DNA of 64,000 nucleotides from Mesorhizobium sp. B2-1-8 (GCF_006442545.2 NZ_CP083952.1:5247501-5311500), one strand, 5' to 3'; shown: positions 20,926-30,729, numbered from the stretch's first letter. A program made the numbers and translations. Notes: generated from the letters alone by a model not told the origin.

Positions 20926-23388
20926 TCAGACCGGCACGTTCCAGATTTCTTTCGCGTATTGGCGGATCGTGCGATCGGAGGAGAACCAGCCGACGCGGGC
21001 GACGTTGCGGATGGCGCGGGCGTACCAGTCCGGGCTGTTGCGCCAAACGGCGTCGACATCGCGCTGGCAGGCGGCATAGGCGTCGAAATCCGCCGCGACC
21101 ATGAACCAGTCGGTGTCGTAAAGGCCATTGATGAGGTCGCGATAGCGATTGGGATCATCGGGCGAGAAGACGCCCGACGAAACGGCCGCGACCGCCTGCG
21201 CCAGTTCGGAGGATGCTTCGATGACGCCACGCGGACTATAGCCATTGTTGCGCCGCTCGGCGACCTCTTCGGTGGTCAGGCCGAAGATGAAGATGTTGTC
21301 GTCGCCGACATGCTCCTTGATCTCGACATTGGCACCGTCGAGCGTGCCGATGGTCAGCGCGCCGTTCAGCGCGAACTTCATGTTGCCGGTCCCCGACGCT
21401 TCCATGCCGGCGGTCGAGATCTGCTCCGAGAGATCGGCGGCCGGCATCAGCACCTCCGCCAGGCTGACATTGTAGTTCGGTACGAACACGACCTTCAGCA
21501 GGCCACGCACCGAAGGGTCGCTGTTGATCACCCTGGCGACATCGTTGGCCAGTTTGATGATCAGCTTGGCGTTGTGGTAGCTGGGCGCGGCCTTGCCGCC
21601 GAAGAATTTCACGCGCGGCATCCAGTCGCGCTCGGGATGCGAACGGATCTGGTCATAGAGCGCGATCGCCTCGAGGATGTTGAGGAGCTGGCGCTTGTAT
21701 TCGTGGATGCGCTTGACCTGGATGTCGAAGAGCGCCGAAGGGTCGAGCCTGATGCCGAGGCGATCGGCGACCAGATTGGCAAGCCTCACTTTGTTCTGGC
21801 GCTTCACAGCGGCGAATTTTTCGCGGAAGGCAGAGTCGTCGGCGAGAGGATCGAGCCCCTTGATCGCCTCGATGTCATCCATGAAGCGGTCGCCGATCGC
21901 CTCGCGGGCAAGCGCGGTGAGGCCCGGATTGCACTGGATGAGCCAGCGCCGCGGCGTGATGCCGTTGGTCTTGTTGTTGATGCGGTCGGGATAGAGTTTG
22001 TGGAGGTCGGCGAAGACCGTCTCCTTCATCAACTCGGTGTGCAGCGCCGACACGCCGTTGATCGAGTGCGAACCGACAAAGGCCAAATTGCCCATGCGCA
22101 CCCGGCGGTCGCCATTCTCCTGGATCAATGAGATACGGCCGATCTGCTCGTCCGAGAACTGATCGGTGGCGCGGGCTTCGAGCAGCACCTGCGCGTTGAT
22201 GGCGTAGACGATCTGCATGTGGCGCGGCAGGAGCCGCTCGAACAGCGGCACCGGCCAGCTTTCCAGCGCCTCGGGCAGCAGCGTGTGGTTGGTGTAGCCG
22301 AAGGTGCGCTTGGTGATATCCCAGGCGAGGTCGAAATCCATGCCGTGGACATCCATCAAGAGCCGCATCAGCTCGGGCACGGCGATCGCCGGATGGGTGT
22401 CGTTGAGGTGGATCGCCGCCTTGTCGGGCAGCGACCTGAGATCGCCATATTGGCTCAGATGCCGCTGCAGGATGTCCTGCAGCGAAGCGGTGGAGAAGAA
22501 GTATTCCTGGCGCAGCCTGAGTTCCTGCCCGGCCATGTGGGAATCGGCTGGATAGAGCACCCGCGACAGCGCATCGGCCTTGTTGCTTTCGGCCAGCGCG
22601 CCGATGTGGTCGCCGGCGTTGAACTTGTCGAGCAGGATCGGGTCGATCGGCATGCCGGACCAAAGGCGCAGCGTGTTGACGCGCTTGGCGCGCCAGCCGG
22701 CCACCGGCGTGTCGTAGGCGACCGCCAGAACATGCTCCCTCGGTTTCCAGACGTGGCGTTCGAGGCGACCTTCCCTGGAGGTGATCGATTCGACCGAACC
22801 ACCGAAGCCGACTTCAAAGGAGCGCTCGCGCCGCTCGAACTCCCACGGATTGCCGTGATCAAGCCAGGTCTCGGGCAGTTCGACCTGCCAGCCGTCATGG
22901 ATTTCCTGACGGAACATGCCGTTGGCATAGCGGATGCCGTAGCCATGCGCGGGGATGTCGACGGTCGCCATGCTTTCCATGAAACAGGCGGCGAGCCGGC
23001 CAAGGCCGCCATTGCCAAGGGCGGCGTCCGGCTCGAGCGCCGCGATCAGGTCGAGATCGACGCCGAGCGACGACAGCGCCTCACGCATGTTCTCCATCAG
23101 GCCGAGATTGGAAAAGGCGTCGCGCATCAGACGCCCGATCAGGAATTCGAGCGAGAGGTAATAAACGCGCTTTTCCTTCTGGTCGTAGGCTTCCTTGGTC
23201 GCCTGCATCCAATGGTCGACGACGCGGTCGCGCACGACCTTGATCGAGGCGGTCAGCCAGTCGTACTGGGTCGCGACGGTGGTGTCCTTGCCGACCCGGT
23301 ATTTGAGCGACATCAAGACTTCTTCGGCGAGCGTCTTGGGATCGGGATTGTCGAGAGCGGGGGCTTCGATCGTCATGCCGGATGTCAT
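20926..23388 (-). CDS. glgP: Glycogen phosphorylase GlgP
   Basis: An 820-aa GT35 enzyme that releases glucose-1-phosphate from glycogen ends. It has the N-terminal YYLSLEFLIGRLMRDAFSN block, LGNGGLGRLAACF, and the pyridoxal-phosphate site EASGTGNMKFALNGA with its Lys. The start MTSGMTIE follows a gagaggcg ribosome binding site and gives the normal family length. First gene of the glycogen operon, with a candidate sigma-70 promoter upstream. Having phosphorylase first and debranching enzyme last puts synthesis and breakdown in one transcript. Confidence 0.95.
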   Translation of the reverse strand: MTSGMTIEAPALDNPDPKTLAEEVLMSLKYRVGKDTTVATQYDWLTASIKVVRDRVVDHWMQATKEAYDQKEKRVYYLSLEFLIGRLMRDAFSNLGLMENMREALSSLGVDLDLIAALEPDAALGNGGLGRLAACFMESMATVDIPAHGYGIRYANGMFRQEIHDGWQVELPETWLDHGNPWEFERRERSFEVGFGGSVESITSREGRLERHVWKPREHVLAVAYDTPVAGWRAKRVNTLRLWSGMPIDPILLDKFNAGDHIGALAESNKADALSRVLYPADSHMAGQELRLRQEYFFSTASLQDILQRHLSQYGDLRSLPDKAAIHLNDTHPAIAVPELMRLLMDVHGMDFDLAWDITKRTFGYTNHTLLPEALESWPVPLFERLLPRHMQIVYAINAQVLLEARATDQFSDEQIGRISLIQENGDRRVRMGNLAFVGSHSINGVSALHTELMKETVFADLHKLYPDRINNKTNGITPRRWLIQCNPGLTALAREAIGDRFMDDIEAIKGLDPLADDSAFREKFAAVKRQNKVRLANLVADRLGIRLDPSALFDIQVKRIHEYKRQLLNILEAIALYDQIRSHPERDWMPRVKFFGGKAAPSYHNAKLIIKLANDVARVINSDPSVRGLLKVVFVPNYNVSLAEVLMPAADLSEQISTAGMEASGTGNMKFALNGALTIGTLDGANVEIKEHVGDDNIFIFGLTTEEVAERRNNGYSPRGVIEASSELAQAVAAVSSGVFSPDDPNRYRDLINGLYDTDWFMVAADFDAYAACQRDVDAVWRNSPDWYARAIRNVARVGWFSSDRTIRQYAKEIWNVPV

Positions 23389-23444
23389 ATCGCCTCTCGT
23401 TCGGTTAGCCTGATCATACCGGCTTTCACCGTTTCTCCCAGCCC

Positions 23445-23472
23445 ATCCTAGTGCATTGCAGCATGTTTTCAA
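23445..23472 (-). promoter_or_regulatory. Candidate sigma-70 promoter of the glg operon
   Basis: On the minus strand TTGAAA, 16 bases, TAGGAT, in the 132-base gap between the frcA stop and the glgP start. The -10 box ends about 57 bases before the ATG. Confidence 0.4.
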
Positions 23473-23520
23473 TCGATTAGAGCACACCCCTGCCTGCTTA
23501 CCCTGCGGCAACTTGGCAGT

Positions 23521-24303
23521 TCAGGCCGCCAATGCTGCCTCCGGGGGCGTTTTTGCCCCGGTCATGAAGGCAACGGCATCGGACATCGTGTATTGCTTGG
23601 GGTCGATGACGCATAGGCGACGGCCCAGACGGTGGATGTGTATACGGTCAGCCACCTCGAAGACGTGCGGCATGTTGTGCGAGATCAGCACGATCGGCAG
23701 GCCGCGCTTCTTCACGTCGAGGATCAGTTCGAGCACGCGGCGGCTCTCCTTGACCCCGAGTGCCGCCGTCGGTTCGTCCATGATGACCATTTTCGAGCCG
23801 AAGGCGGCGGCGCGGGCCACCGCCACGCCCTGGCGTTGGCCGCCCGACAGCGTCTCCACCGCCTGGCTGATGTTCTGGATGGTCATCAAGCCGAGTTCGG
23901 TGAGCTTGTCGCGGGCGCGCTTTTCCATTGCCGGACGGTCGAGCATGCGAAGCCACTGGCCGACGAAGCCGGGTTTTCGGATCTCGCGGCCGAGGAACAT
24001 GTTGTCGGCGATCGACAGCGCCGGCGACAACGCGAGATTCTGGTAGACGGTTTCGATGCCGGCTTCGCGCGCTTCCATCGGCGATTTGAAGGAAACGGGT
24101 TTGCCTTCAAGCCGGATTTCGCCTTCGTCCGGCACGGCCGCGCCGGAAATCGCCTTGATGAGCGACGACTTGCCGGCGCCGTTGTCGCCGATGACGGCAA
24201 GGATTTCGCCGGGGTAAAGGTCGAAGTCGGCATTGTCGAGAGCGGTGACGCGGCCATAGCGCTTGACCAGACCGCGCGCGGTGAGGATGGGTTCCTGGGT
24301 CAT
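23521..24303 (-). CDS. frcA: Fructose ABC transporter, ATP-binding protein FrcA
   Basis: A 260-aa single-domain ABC ATPase of the sugar (CUT2-like) type. Walker A is GDNGAGKSS at residues 39-47, the signature LSGGQRQG near 144, and Walker B VIMDEPTAALG near 160. It has one ATPase domain, unlike RbsA (two), which fits the Sinorhizobium FrcA pattern. The ATG overlaps the frcC stop by four bases. It is the last gene of frcBCA; in S. meliloti a kinase gene follows here, but in this window the kinase lies on the other side of the regulator. Confidence 0.88.
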   Translation of the reverse strand: MTQEPILTARGLVKRYGRVTALDNADFDLYPGEILAVIGDNGAGKSSLIKAISGAAVPDEGEIRLEGKPVSFKSPMEAREAGIETVYQNLALSPALSIADNMFLGREIRKPGFVGQWLRMLDRPAMEKRARDKLTELGLMTIQNISQAVETLSGGQRQGVAVARAAAFGSKMVIMDEPTAALGVKESRRVLELILDVKKRGLPIVLISHNMPHVFEVADRIHIHRLGRRLCVIDPKQYTMSDAVAFMTGAKTPPEAALAA

Positions 24304-25361
24304 GCCGAAACCTTTCTGATCCATTGGTCGATGGCGACGGCGCCGATGATCAGCACGCCGGTGAGCAGCACTTTCCATTGCGGATCGGCGCCCAGCATGT
24401 TGAGGCCCATCGAGACGACGCCGACGATCATCGCGCCGAACAAGGTGCCGAGGATGGAGCCGCGGCCGCCGAAGAGAGAAATACCGCCGATCACCGTCGC
24501 GGTGATGGCCTGCAGATTGTAGTCGGTGACGGCGGCGGACGGCGAGATCGAGCCGTTACGGCCGATGGAGACCCAGGCCGCGAAAGCGGCGATCAGCCCG
24601 GCAAGGGCGTAGACCGTCATCAGCACCTTCTTGGTCTGGATGCCCGACAGCTTCGCCGCCTCCTGGTCGTCGCCGACGGCGTAGACATGACGGCCCCATG
24701 CGGTGTGGTTGAGCACGTACCAAAGAACCAGCACGAGCACGACCGTGGCAATGACACCGAGCGTCAGCACCGCGGTGCCGACCTTGAAGCTCAGGGCAAA
24801 CAGATGCAGGAGCGGCGCCTGATTGTCGACGTCGGTGTCGCGGATCGTCTCATTGGCCGAATAGATGAAGTTCGTGGCCATGACGATGTTCCAGGTGCCA
24901 AGCGTCACGATGAAGGGCGGCAGTTTCATATAGGCGACCAGCAGCCCGTTCAGCAGCCCGCAAGCCGCACCGGCGGCGAGCCCGATCGCCACGGCGAGCA
25001 CGCTCGGCATGCCGTAGCTGACCGCGCAATTGCCCATGATCACCGCCGAAATCACCATGATCACCCCGATCGACAGGTCGATGCCGGCGGTCAGGATGAC
25101 CAGCGTCTGCGCGGCCCCGAGAATGCCGACGATGGCGATCTGCTGCAGGATCAGCGTCAGCGTGTAGGACGAGAAGAACCGTCCTCCAATCGCGATGCCG
25201 AAGATGATGACCGACAGAAGCAGCACGATCAGCGGCACCGCGGCCGGCGTCGAATGCAGAAAATGCTGGATGCGCTTGACGGCTGATTTGTGATCGTCGA
25301 AAGCGGCTACGCTTGTATCGCTGGCCGAGAGAACCTTCTCGAATTCTTGAGCTTGAGCCAT
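24300..25361 (-). CDS. frcC: Fructose ABC transporter, permease FrcC
   Basis: A 353-aa RbsC-type permease with 8-10 membrane segments. Recognisable parts are LIVLLLSVIIFGIAIGGRFFS, the TLVILTAGIDLSIG motif of the family, GLLNGLLVAYMKLPPFIVTL, and GGISLFGGRGSILGTLFGA near the C-terminus. The start MAQAQEF is chosen for its ggggagg ribosome binding site. It is preceded by a hairpin after frcB. Confidence 0.88.
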   Translation of the reverse strand: MAQAQEFEKVLSASDTSVAAFDDHKSAVKRIQHFLHSTPAAVPLIVLLLSVIIFGIAIGGRFFSSYTLTLILQQIAIVGILGAAQTLVILTAGIDLSIGVIMVISAVIMGNCAVSYGMPSVLAVAIGLAAGAACGLLNGLLVAYMKLPPFIVTLGTWNIVMATNFIYSANETIRDTDVDNQAPLLHLFALSFKVGTAVLTLGVIATVVLVLVLWYVLNHTAWGRHVYAVGDDQEAAKLSGIQTKKVLMTVYALAGLIAAFAAWVSIGRNGSISPSAAVTDYNLQAITATVIGGISLFGGRGSILGTLFGAMIVGVVSMGLNMLGADPQWKVLLTGVLIIGAVAIDQWIRKVSA

Positions 25362-25464
25362 GTTTCCTCCCCGTAGGGCTTCAGCCACGCGCTGACGCCG
25401 TCCACGCCTTCCGGTCTGCCGCCGGGATTATTCGCGTTTACAGTGATGCATCGTCCTCCCGATG

Positions 25465-25489
25465 CGGCCGGGGATCAAGCCCCCGGCCG
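25465..25489 (-). promoter_or_regulatory. Intercistronic hairpin between frcB and frcC
   Basis: A 9-bp perfect stem (cggccgggg with ccccggccg) around a 7-base loop lies about 30 bases after the frcB stop, without a T-tract. It probably protects the frcB message from 3' decay or attenuates frcCA. Confidence 0.55.
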
Positions 25490-25516
25490 ATCGGTTTTGT
25501 TCCGGTCAGGCCAGTA

Positions 25517-26551
25517 TCAGCCCCAGCACTTGGCGAGGCCTTCCTTGGTGTCGATGGACTTGACGCCCTTGGCCGGCTTGTCGGTGACGAGGTTGACGCC
25601 GGTGTCGAAGAAGTTCTTGCCCTCGGTCGGCTTCGGCTTGGTGCCGTCCTTGGCGAAGGCGGCGATCGCCTCGATGCCGAGTGCGGCCATCTGCAGCGGA
25701 TATTGCTGCGAGGTGGCGCCGATGACGCCTTCGGCGACCGACTTCACGCCGGGGCAACCGCCGTCGACCGAGACGATCAGCACCTGGCTTTCGAGGCCGA
25801 CGGCCTTGAGCGCCTGGTAGGCGCCGACCGCGGCCGGCTCGTTGATGGTGTGGATGACGTTGATGGTGTTGTCCTTCTGGAGAAGGTTTTCCATCGCCTT
25901 GCGGCCGCCTTCCTCGTTGCCGTTCGTCACATCATGACCGACGATGCGCGGATCGGTCTCATCGCCGATCTTGTTGGGGTCCTTCACGTCGATGCCGTAG
26001 CCCATCATGAAGCCCTGGTCGCGCAGAACGTCCACGGTCGGCTGCGAGGGGGTCAGGTCGAGGAAGCCGATCTTGGCGTCCTTAGCCTTGTCGCCCAGTG
26101 TAGCGGCCGCCCAGGCGCCAATCAGCTTGCCGGCCTCCAGATTGTCGGTGGCGAAGGTCGCGTCGGCGGCGTCGACCGGATCGAGCGGCGTATCCAGCGC
26201 AATCACAAGCAGGCCGGCATCGCGCGCCTTCTTCACCGTCGGCACGATGCCCTTGGTGTCGGAGGCGGTGATCAGAATACCCTTGGCGCCGTCGGCGATG
26301 CAGCTTTCGATCGCCGCCACCTGGCTCTCGCTGTCACCGTCGATCTTGCCGGCATAGGTCTTGAGATCGACGCCAAGTTCCTTGGCCTTGGCGGTCGCGC
26401 CCTCTTTCATCTTGACGAAGAACGGATTGGTGTCGGTCTTGGTGATCAGGCAGGCGCCGACGCCAGCGGCGGATGCGGACGAAGCGAACGCCATCAGACC
26501 CAGCGCGGCCGCCGCAAAAACGGTGGACTTCAACAATTTTGTATTGGTCAC
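25517..26551 (-). CDS. frcB: Fructose ABC transporter, periplasmic binding protein FrcB
   Basis: A 344-aa sugar-binding protein of the RbsB/periplasmic-binding-protein-4 type. The signal peptide ends near ASSASA (residues 20-25 of the mature numbering from the GTG start). The ligand-binding pattern includes [43 protein letters not shown] and DGGCPGVKS. The GTG start is chosen because gggagg lies just upstream and it begins the signal sequence directly. First gene of frcBCA, divergent from frcR across a palindromic operator. Confidence 0.88.
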   Translation of the reverse strand: MTNTKLLKSTVFAAAALGLMAFASSASAAGVGACLITKTDTNPFFVKMKEGATAKAKELGVDLKTYAGKIDGDSESQVAAIESCIADGAKGILITASDTKGIVPTVKKARDAGLLVIALDTPLDPVDAADATFATDNLEAGKLIGAWAAATLGDKAKDAKIGFLDLTPSQPTVDVLRDQGFMMGYGIDVKDPNKIGDETDPRIVGHDVTNGNEEGGRKAMENLLQKDNTINVIHTINEPAAVGAYQALKAVGLESQVLIVSVDGGCPGVKSVAEGVIGATSQQYPLQMAALGIEAIAAFAKDGTKPKPTEGKNFFDTGVNLVTDKPAKGVKSIDTKEGLAKCWG

Positions 26552-26662
26552 GATTTCCTCCCAGTGGAACATTTTCGAATGCCGGCCAACCGGCACCGTA
26601 CGACATCCAAGCGACTTCTCCCAGCGCGGATGCCCGATCAAACAGACACCAGACCAAGGCAT

Positions 26663-26700
26663 CTGTCAATAATTAAATCACTCTTATTTATTATTGACAG
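26663..26700. promoter_or_regulatory. Divergent frcB/frcR promoters with a perfect inverted repeat operator
   Basis: CTGTCAATAAT and ATTATTGACAG are perfect 11-bp arms separated by 16 AT-rich bases. Each arm contains a TTGACA that can act as -35 in its own outward direction: toward frcR (17 bases then CATTCT) and toward frcB (17 bases then TCTGTT). A protein bound here would block both promoters at once. The ROK repressor FrcR is the obvious candidate, by position. Confidence 0.65.
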
Positions 26701-26762
26701 CCTTGCGTGCTTCACTCATTCTGGCCCAAAAGCATTGCCGGGGAAACGACGGGAGGAACAGG

Positions 26763-27989
26763 GTGGAGACCGCCACTGCGAGGCATGGTTCGCCCGAAGC
26801 GAATGAGAGCCTCATTCACCGCGGGACCAACCAGAGCGGCATGCGCGACCATAACGAGCGCCTGGTGCTTTCGCTGGTGCGCCAGCATGGCAGTCTGGCG
26901 AAGTCCGACATCGCCCGCATGACCGGACTTTCGGCGCAGACGGTCTCGGTCATCATGCGCGAACTGGAGGAAGAGAGCCTGCTCGTGCGCCAGGCGCCTT
27001 TGCGCGGCAAGATCGGCCAGCCCTCGATCCCCATGGCGCTCAACCCCGAAGGCGCCTTCTTCATCGGTCTCAAGATCGGCCGCCGCAGCGCCGAACTCGT
27101 GCTGATCGATTTCCTCGGGCAGGTGCGCGCGATGCTGCAGCATTCCTACCGCTACCCTGCCCCACGCGAGACGGTCGAGTTCGTCACAGCGGGCATGAAG
27201 ACGATGCGTGGCGAGTTGACACCGACGCAGGACAAGCGCATTGCCGGACTCGGCATCGCCATGCCATTCGAACTGTGGAACTGGGCCGACACGGCCGGCG
27301 CGCCTCGCGACGTCATGGACGAATGGCGCCACCGCGACATCAGGGGCGACATCCAGGCGCAGTGCGATTTTCCGGTCTATCTGCAGAACGATGCCACCTC
27401 CGCCTGCGGCGCCGAACTGGTCTTCGGCCAGACGGGCGCGGCACGGGACTTCGTCTATTTCTACATCGGCGCCTTTGCCGGCGGCGGCATCGTGCTCAAC
27501 GGCCGGCTCTTCGGCGGCCCCACCGGCAATGCCGGCGCGCTCGGCTCCATGCCCGTGCCCGGGCCAGATGGAAAGCCGACCCAGCTGATCGACGTGGCCT
27601 CGATCGCCATGCTCGAAAAAACACTCAACGCGCGTGGCGTCGAGGCGTCTTATCTGTGGACCTCACCCGAGGATTGGGGTGAGATCGGCGCCGAACTCGA
27701 CGAGTGGATCGCCAGCGCCTCGCAGGCGCTTGCTTACGCCATCGTCGCAGCGTCCTCGGTCATCGATTTCGAGGCCGCGGTGATCGACGGCTGGATGCCG
27801 AAGGCCGTGCGCCACAGGCTGGTCGAGGCGGTGGTGACGGCAATCGCCGCGATCGACGGCGAAGGGCTGAAACTTCCGGCTGTCCGCGAGGGAAGCGTGG
27901 GCATCCATGCCCGGGCGCTCGGCGGCGCCAGCCTGCCGCTTTCCGAACGCTTCCTGATCGGTTCGACGACGATCTCCAGGAGCGCCTGA
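26763..27989 (+). CDS. frcR: ROK-family transcriptional regulator of the fructose locus
   Basis: A 408-aa ROK protein. An N-terminal winged helix-turn-helix (NERLVLSLVRQHGSLAKSDI...SAQTVSVIMRELEEE, about residues 33-75) is followed by a sugar-kinase-like fold with IAMPFELW, LQNDATSACGAELVFG and IGAFAGGGIVLNGRLF. The CxCGxxGC zinc motif typical of ROK kinases is not visible, as in some ROK repressors of rhizobia. The GTG start follows gggagg. It is co-directional with the mutarotase and fructokinase genes and divergent from frcB, which it probably represses when fructose is absent. Confidence 0.82.
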   Translation: METATARHGSPEANESLIHRGTNQSGMRDHNERLVLSLVRQHGSLAKSDIARMTGLSAQTVSVIMRELEEESLLVRQAPLRGKIGQPSIPMALNPEGAFFIGLKIGRRSAELVLIDFLGQVRAMLQHSYRYPAPRETVEFVTAGMKTMRGELTPTQDKRIAGLGIAMPFELWNWADTAGAPRDVMDEWRHRDIRGDIQAQCDFPVYLQNDATSACGAELVFGQTGAARDFVYFYIGAFAGGGIVLNGRLFGGPTGNAGALGSMPVPGPDGKPTQLIDVASIAMLEKTLNARGVEASYLWTSPEDWGEIGAELDEWIASASQALAYAIVAASSVIDFEAAVIDGWMPKAVRHRLVEAVVTAIAAIDGEGLKLPAVREGSVGIHARALGGASLPLSERFLIGSTTISRSA

Positions 27990-27990
27990 A

Positions 27991-28437
27991 ATGCTGATCG
28001 GGATTCCGGCGCTGCTTGGTCCGGAGCTTCTGGCAACATTGCGCGCCATGGGCCATGGTGACGAGATTGCCCTCGTCGACGGGAACTATCCGGCGCAGGA
28101 CCAGGCAAGGCGCCTCATCCGGACCGACGGCCATGCCCTCATTCCCGTACTCGACGCGGTACTTACGCTGCTTCCGGTCGACGATGTCGTTCCGGAGGCG
28201 CTGTTTCGCGCCTCGGTGAAAGGCGATCCGTCGCTTGCCGATCCTGTCCATCGTGAAATGGAGGCGATCTGCGCCAAACGCGCGCCGGGCCGCAAGGTGG
28301 TTGCGCTGGCCGGCGCCGACTTCTATGCACGGGTCAAATCTGCGCATGCCATCGTCGCGACAAGCGAGCCGCGGCTTTACGCCAACATCATCATCCGCAA
28401 GGGCGTGATCTATCCGCCGGAGACCAAGAAGCCATGA
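27991..28437 (+). CDS. RbsD/FucU-family sugar mutarotase
   Basis: A 148-aa protein of the RbsD/FucU family: MLIGIPALLGPELLATLRAMGHGDEI with the conserved His22 near the active site, VDGNYPA, and the C-terminal RLYANIIIRKGVI. Family members interconvert ring forms of sugars (ribose in RbsD, fucose in FucU). The ATG is one base after the frcR stop, and the stop overlaps the fructokinase start as ATGA, so it is tightly coupled to fructose phosphorylation. A role in converting fructopyranose to the fructofuranose used by the kinase is an inference from context. Confidence 0.8.
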   Translation: MLIGIPALLGPELLATLRAMGHGDEIALVDGNYPAQDQARRLIRTDGHALIPVLDAVLTLLPVDDVVPEALFRASVKGDPSLADPVHREMEAICAKRAPGRKVVALAGADFYARVKSAHAIVATSEPRLYANIIIRKGVIYPPETKKP

Positions 28438-29357
28438 TCCTCTGCTGCGGCGAAGCCTTGATCGACATGCTGCCGCGCACCACCACGCAGGGTGAGCCGG
28501 CCTTTGCTCCCTATGTCGGCGGCGCTGTCTTCAACACGGCGATCGCGCTCGGCCGGCTCGGCGCGCCGGCCGGCTTCTTCTCGGGCCTGTCGTCGGACCT
28601 GTTCGGCGGTCAGTTCAGGGAGGCGCTCGGGGCAAGCAAGGTCAGTTCAACCTACGCGCACACCTCGCCCCGGCCGACGACACTGGCCTTCGTGCGGCTG
28701 AACAACGGCCAGGCGACCTACACCTTCTATGACGAGAACACGGCCGGGCGCATGCTGACCATCGATGACCTGCCGCAACTCGGCGGCGAGATCGAGGCGA
28801 TGCTGTTCGGCGCCATCAGCCTGATCTCGGAGCCGGCTGGCTCGGCCTATGAGGAATTCATGCGGCGCGAGCATGAGGCCCGAGTGATGATGCTCGATCC
28901 CAACATCCGGCCGAACTTCATCCCCGACAAGGCCAAGCACCTCGGACGCATCCGGGAGATGATGGCGATGGCCGACATCGTCAAACTGTCGGACGAAGAC
29001 CTAAACTGGTTCGGCGAAGCCGGTTCGCACGAGGATGTCGTGCGCAATTGGCTCGACCGCGGCCCGAAGCTGATCGTCGTCACGCATGGCAGCCAAGGTG
29101 CCGTTGGCTACAGCAAGCAACACCGTGTCACAGTCATGCCGGAGACGGTGAAGGTGGTGGACACCGTCGGCGCCGGAGACACGTTCAACGCCGGCATCCT
29201 TGCCTCCCTGCATGAGCAAGGCCTGTTGACGAAGGCCGCGATTTCCGGCCTGTCCGAAGATGCCATCCGCAAGGCCTTGGCGCTCGGCGCCAAGGCGGCG
29301 GCCGTGACGGTATCACGAGCCGGCGCCAATCCGCCCTGGCGGCACGAGATCGGCTGA
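28434..29357 (+). CDS. frcK: Fructokinase, PfkB family
   Basis: A 307-aa PfkB sugar kinase. It begins MILCCGEALIDMLPR, has YVGGAVFNTAIALGRLGA as the first substrate-binding block, and the second PfkB signature DTVGAGDTFNAGIL near residue 241 with the catalytic Asp. It should phosphorylate imported fructose to fructose-6-phosphate with ATP. In S. meliloti frcK is the last gene of frcBCAK; here it belongs to the divergent frcR operon, four bases overlapping the mutarotase gene. Confidence 0.85.
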   Translation: MILCCGEALIDMLPRTTTQGEPAFAPYVGGAVFNTAIALGRLGAPAGFFSGLSSDLFGGQFREALGASKVSSTYAHTSPRPTTLAFVRLNNGQATYTFYDENTAGRMLTIDDLPQLGGEIEAMLFGAISLISEPAGSAYEEFMRREHEARVMMLDPNIRPNFIPDKAKHLGRIREMMAMADIVKLSDEDLNWFGEAGSHEDVVRNWLDRGPKLIVVTHGSQGAVGYSKQHRVTVMPETVKVVDTVGAGDTFNAGILASLHEQGLLTKAAISGLSEDAIRKALALGAKAAAVTVSRAGANPPWRHEIG

Positions 29358-29586
29358 TCGACTCTCCAGCGCGATCACTTTATGTTTCGATGCGCCGGAA
29401 AACCGCGATAAAAATGGCCTGAATTGCACCGCCAATCCCGGATTCCGGGCTTTTTGGGGCAATGCGCCGGCGAAACACGGTAACGGGCTGCGACACTTGC
29501 ACCCGATGCCCGGTCCGCAGCCGGCTTTTTCAGCCGCGCCAAGTCTGGTACCAGCGGGCCGGTTATTGGCAGGTATTGAGGCCGAC

Positions 29587-30729
29587 ATGCAGTTCATCGA
29601 TCTTGGCGCGCAGCGCGAACGAATCCGCGACCGGCTGAAAGCCGCGATCGACCACGTCGTCGAGGATGGCCGCTACATCCTTGGCCCCCAGGTCGCCGAA
29701 TTCGAGAAGAAGCTCGCCGCCTATGTCGGCGTCAAGCACGTGGTTGCCTGCGCCAACGGCACCGACGCACTGCTTTTGCCGCTGTTTGCCGCCGGCATCG
29801 GCCCAGGTGACGCGGTGTTCGTGCCGAGCTTCACCTTCGCCGCCACGGCAGAAGTGGTGGCGCTGGCCAAGGCCGAGCCGGTTTTCGTCGATGTCGATCC
29901 GAAGACCTACAACATCGACATCGCCAGCCTCGAGGCGGCGATCGCGGCCATCAAGAAGGAAGGCCGACTGAAGCCGAAGGCGATCATCCCCGTCGACCTG
30001 TTCGGTCTTGCCGCCGACTATGAGGCGATCATGGCTATCGCCAATCGCGAAGGCTTGTTGGTGATCGAGGATGCCGCCCAGTCCATGGGTGGCTCGCTAG
30101 AAGGCAGGATGTGCGGCGCGTTCGGCCATGTCGGCTCGACCAGCTTCTATCCGGCCAAGCCGCTCGGCTGCTATGGCGACGGCGGCGCGATGTTCACCAA
30201 TGACGATGCTCTGGCCGACGCGCTGCGTTCCTTTGCTTTCCACGGCAAGGGCGAGACGCAGTACGACAACATCCGCGTCGGCATCAATTCACGGCTCGAC
30301 ACGCTGCAGGCGGCAATCCTGATCGAGAAGCTCGCTATCCTCGAGGAAGAAATGGTGGCGCGGCAGGTGGTAGCCCAGCGCTACGCAGAAGGCCTCGGCG
30401 ACATCGTCACCGCCGCCCGCAACCTGGATGGCAGCCGCTCGGCCTGGGCGCAATACGCGATCGAAACGCCCAAACGCGACGGCCTTAGAGCGCATCTGAG
30501 CGAAAAGGGCATCCCGTCTGTCATCTACTACGTCAAGCCGCTGCATGAGCAGATCGCCTATCGCGACTATCCGCGCACACCGACCGGTCTTGCCGTTTCG
30601 GAGGACCTGCCGAAACGTATCCTCTGCCTGCCGATGCATCCCTATCTCAGCGAGACCGACCAAGACCGGATCATCGAAACGATCCGCAACTATATCGGCT
30701 CGAACTCGGCGCAGGCCGCGGCCGAATAG
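29587..30729 (+). CDS. DegT/DnrJ-type sugar aminotransferase, WbpE-like
   Basis: A 380-aa PLP enzyme that should transaminate a keto-sugar nucleotide. Motifs are YILGPQVAEFE, CANGTDALLLPL, VIEDAAQSMGG, and SFYPAKPLGCYGDGGA with the PLP Lys at residue 191. The pattern is closest, from memory, to WbpE (aminotransferase on UDP-2-acetamido-3-keto-glucuronate). The start MQFIDLGAQR has a gagg ribosome binding site. It opens the polysaccharide region; the WbpA, WbpB and WbpD partners are not in the window. Confidence 0.82.
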   Translation: MQFIDLGAQRERIRDRLKAAIDHVVEDGRYILGPQVAEFEKKLAAYVGVKHVVACANGTDALLLPLFAAGIGPGDAVFVPSFTFAATAEVVALAKAEPVFVDVDPKTYNIDIASLEAAIAAIKKEGRLKPKAIIPVDLFGLAADYEAIMAIANREGLLVIEDAAQSMGGSLEGRMCGAFGHVGSTSFYPAKPLGCYGDGGAMFTNDDALADALRSFAFHGKGETQYDNIRVGINSRLDTLQAAILIEKLAILEEEMVARQVVAQRYAEGLGDIVTAARNLDGSRSAWAQYAIETPKRDGLRAHLSEKGIPSVIYYVKPLHEQIAYRDYPRTPTGLAVSEDLPKRILCLPMHPYLSETDQDRIIETIRNYIGSNSAQAAAE

